Assembly (NCBI RefSeq): GCF_001625305.1
Contig: NW_017803379.1
Location: forward strand, 2,940,704-3,004,703
From: Branchiostoma belcheri
Taxonomy: Eukaryota > Chordata > Leptocardii > Amphioxiformes > Branchiostomatidae
DNA: 64,000 nucleotides
Direction of reading: 5' to 3'
How positions within the stretch are numbered: position 1 is the stretch's first letter; the number at the start of each line of letters is the position of its first letter. The translations under genes and the position numbers were made by a program. The notes under the pieces were generated by a model, which was given only the letters and a program-made list of their open reading frames with translations, was not told the DNA's origin and did no database searches. This document shows positions 61,013 to 64,000 of this stretch, piece by piece.

Positions 61013-64000
61013 GTGGTTTCAACGAAAAGTGATTTTTTTTTAAAGACCCACTCTAATATGTATATATAGTCAAATGGTGTTTAATATAACTGATCAATCT
61101 GCTATTATTATACAGTCTTTTAACCTATTTTGGAACATTACTCAGAAGATTCAAACTCTACTGCTGAATAGATTACAGAGATAATAGAAACATTGTGTAT
61201 TGTATATAAAATTGTACATGTTTATGTGATCCAATAGTCTATCTATATGTTGGTGAATGATATTTCACTTTTGGTTCTAAGGGTTGGTCTTTGTTGATTA
61301 GTTTCTTAATAGAATGATTAAAGAATTATGAATGTATTACTTTGATGTTTGTGGATCTGAATGAAGAAATCCTGTGTTAAACTGCAACAGGTGTAGGTGA
61401 TGTTATTTATGCAGTGCCACCTAACGATAATGATAGAAACTGCACTACCATTTTTGCCCTATAATCAGTGCAGACGGTGTGAATTGAACGTGGGGAAGTG
61501 TGTCGTTTGGAATGCCGTTAGATTTTAGGTCAGCACGCCAAGGATCAATCAAGGGTAAGAACGGTCTGCTCGTGATTAAAAGTGTTACGGGGAGGCGAGC
61601 AATACAGCAGTTATGTCTGCGACTTACAACGAAAGAAGAAGAATGAGTACCAAAGTACGTGAATATCGTCCTCCTCACTTCGAATTCGTTATCACACGTC
61701 ACGTACTAACTTCAGACACGTGCACGTGTCCATTACAATAACTTAAGAAGTAACGTAATAACGTACAGAAATAAAGTAAAAATAAGTTCTGATATACTTT
61801 GAATCCTTCCCACTGTACAGTAGTATTTCAATATTTGGAATCCCTTGATGATTATAAAATTACCCCCAAGATCTCAGTAATCGATTGCAAATATCAATCC
61901 GTCATAATGCTCTTTCTTTCTCAGAGAGAAGCGCTCTGCTGTCGACTGTCAAATATTTAAAAAAAACTCACAGGGAAGTGTGTATACCCTTTTCGTGACT
62001 TTATCTCTATTTTTAAAATGTCGTCGGGTCAGAAACGATCCTTCGGAGTTTCCTCCCAAGTGGTTCTGATTGAACAGGTGAACCCTTCCCGATAAGCGCG
62101 GCCTGGCCCCGTGGCTTTGATTTAACGGTCGCGATTCCGTTCACCGAAATGGCAAGGCAACAGAACTGGAGTTCATTAGCAGTCTGGTCCACTTTATTGG
62201 ACAGCGTAAGCACAAATTCAAACACACATTTTATTAGGTTTGTTTAGTCTATAGCGTGTGTACGTATATAGCTGTGCATACGGCATAGTCGGTGTCGGAT
62301 AAAAGTCAATCCGTTCCAGAGAGCACCTTGACATTGAATTATATGGCGCCGGCGAAATTTAAGGGCTGAGAAAACTTCCAATTAACTTCCTGTACTGTCA
62401 CAGTAAAAGTCTGGTCAACTTTGTCAAGGCTTGAGGATGATTATCACCGCCGGTATTTTCTCCTTAGACTGGAGGACGTTATAAAATCCTGCAGTGTTTA
62501 TTCCCGTGGATATTCTAATATCCTGTCGCCAGTATGCATACCTTACGCTTTACAACCATATGTTTTGATATGTAGTGAGGCTAGTGTTTGATACTCTATG
62601 TTGCATTTCCGGTTCCCTCTACCTTTAGGGCCTCTGTATTTAGATATTCTCAACGAATCAAGACTGTAACGCTAAATGTGACTATGAACTACAACAGTAT
62701 GATTGATTTTAACGGAGGTAAAAGATACGCAATGATTCTGACGTGTCATTTTATTCTTAACCCTTCATAGCGTTAAAACAAATGTACAGAACCTTCTGGC
62801 CACGTCTTTCTTCTGCGTGTAAGCGTTGTTATCCTTCTCACCGAGGTTTAAGGTCCTTTGGGCGCGGTCCAAGTCGTTACTGCCGAAACTTGCGTCAACC
62901 GTCCTGCGACCTTCGTGACCTCGAGACCTGACCTTGCAGGAGGAGTTCATTTTGCGAAGGAACAAAATAAAAACTACGTAAGAGAAACCAGCCTTGGCTT
63001 TTCCCCAGAGTTTTCAAAGATAGTTGGTGATAAGATCGCTGGGTGGTTATTTTACTGTTTACATGGACACTAAGGGCAAGGTAGGCTTGGCGCCGACCTA
63101 CTGTGAGGTTGAGGGTTGAAACGGTTAAATGTTAAATCACGATAGTGCATGTCACACCTCCAGGGTCCGCGACACGAAAGGCATCAATCTTTCGTACGGG
63201 TGCTGAATGTTGCCCTGAGTCAAGGCGCTACTGAAAAGACACATTTTCCGAGGGTTACAACAAGTCTGAAATACAGCGGATAGAAGTTCGCGACTAGCTC
63301 TCGACTTTACCGCAGATATATCAGGGCCACTTCTGGAATGTTTCTTCTTGTTTGCTTGCGTGTGAAAATATGCAAAATAGGAAAGACTTCCAGGATTCCC
63401 ATCTAAGACTTCCATCGAAGATTTCCATCTTATCTCAGGAGTTCTCATCTCAGGAGTTCTCATCTCAGGATTTGCAACATGTTATGTTCGGAGAGGCGTA
63501 GACGTTGGTGCTGCAATTTTTGTCCAGTTAGCGGTTTCAACGGACACTTTTTCCATATCCAACTGTCTCCCATACCAGATCCTAGCAATCATCAAGCTCA
63601 AGTGCCCTGTTGTTGTACCCAACATAGTACACGTTTCCCCCGTGATTTATCGCTCCTCAGTCTCGCCATGCCTTGTGTCAGAACCACTCAGCGCTGATGG
63701 CTACTTTGCTCCGAGGTGTGGGCCAGTATCTCGCCGTAGATCCTCCTGAGTTGGCCACGTTAAGCTGACTCATGAGGATGCCATAGGAAAAGAATTTCTA
63801 TTTTTATTTATCGGGTTATGTTTGCCAATCTCGCCGCGTTGGGCGCGCTCTTGCGGTTTTCCCGTCAATCCGACTTGACATTACCTTCCAATTACGTTGA
63901 ATGTAGAAAATAAATCTGTATCAGCGACTAGCCCGATAACGCGAGATCTCAAGGGAACTTGGCTCGCTGTTACGCAGGAGATCTTCTGAGGAATGTCACA
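61013..64000. other. Pirin 3' UTR and gene-free right end
   Basis: ATTAAA at about 61317 is a possible polyadenylation signal for pirin. The remaining 2.7 kb become locally more CpG-rich (for example around 62090-62140, 62340 and 63830-63860), perhaps approaching the promoter of a gene outside the window. No coding exon could be supported. An isolated ARE-like GCTGACTCAT lies at 63764-63773. Confidence 0.4.
63434..63473. repeat. 15-bp tandem repeat (ATCTCAGGAGTTCTC)
   Basis: About 2.7 copies in direct tandem. On the minus strand they give the reading MRTPEMRTPEIR, which explains the 103-codon open frame here; no gene is inferred. Confidence 0.7.

Noticed and set aside
63152-63463. 103-codon minus-strand frame starting MRTPEMRTPEIR
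   Set aside because: The start lies in a 15-bp tandem repeat (63434-63473) and the rest has no family signature.
63764-63773. Fourth ARE-like site (GCTGACTCAT)
   Set aside because: It is isolated, 2.7 kb past the pirin stop and without a recognised nearby gene; kept only as a background count for the pirin cluster.

Overview
The window looks like nuclear DNA of an invertebrate deuterostome, most probably a cephalochordate (amphioxus, Branchiostoma). The genes are intron-rich with GT-AG junctions, their products are close to vertebrate proteins, and each is present once here. Introns and spacers are AT-rich and full of short foldback and MITE-type repeats. The lineage is inferred from protein resemblance and architecture, without a database search. 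Nothing prokaryotic or viral was seen.

Layout: (1) 1-4060, + strand: the last three coding exons of a KLF5-type Kruppel-like factor and its 3' UTR. (2) 4061-16315: a long gene-free spacer with foldback elements, SINE-like pieces, a tandem repeat and one GC-richer block. (3) 16316-19405, - strand: fucose-1-phosphate guanylyltransferase (FPGT), four exons. (4) 20474-22236, + strand: a 3CxxC-type zinc-finger protein with an N-terminal membrane segment, head to head with FPGT. (5) 23530-27901, + strand: a GH3-domain protein (GHDC-like), ten exons. (6) 30935-54727, - strand: a GRB2-associated binder (Gab) docking protein, nine exons, with a 17-kb intron after the PH-domain exons. (7) 57477-61012, + strand: pirin, nine coding exons plus a non-coding first exon behind a TATA box. 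(8) 61013-64000: no gene recognised.

Exon models were assembled by hand from splice sites and reading-frame continuity. Five genes have complete models whose summed coding lengths are exact multiples of three: FPGT 606 aa, 3CxxC 286 aa, GHDC 606 aa, Gab 987 aa, pirin 349 aa. The genes are functionally unrelated (transcription, GDP-fucose salvage, membrane-linked zinc finger, adenylating enzyme, receptor tyrosine kinase docking, cupin redox protein), so the cluster is ordinary gene order, not an operon-like system.

The most noteworthy observations are: three consensus antioxidant/Maf response elements within 226 bp just upstream of the pirin TATA box; a 60-residue signal-peptide-bearing N-terminal extension on pirin; a Cas-like array of phosphotyrosine motifs in Gab with 22-25-residue periodicity; an animal GH3 protein with recognisable counterparts of the three ATP/AMP motifs; and strong over-representation of the palindrome TACATGTA (about 30 copies counted by eye).
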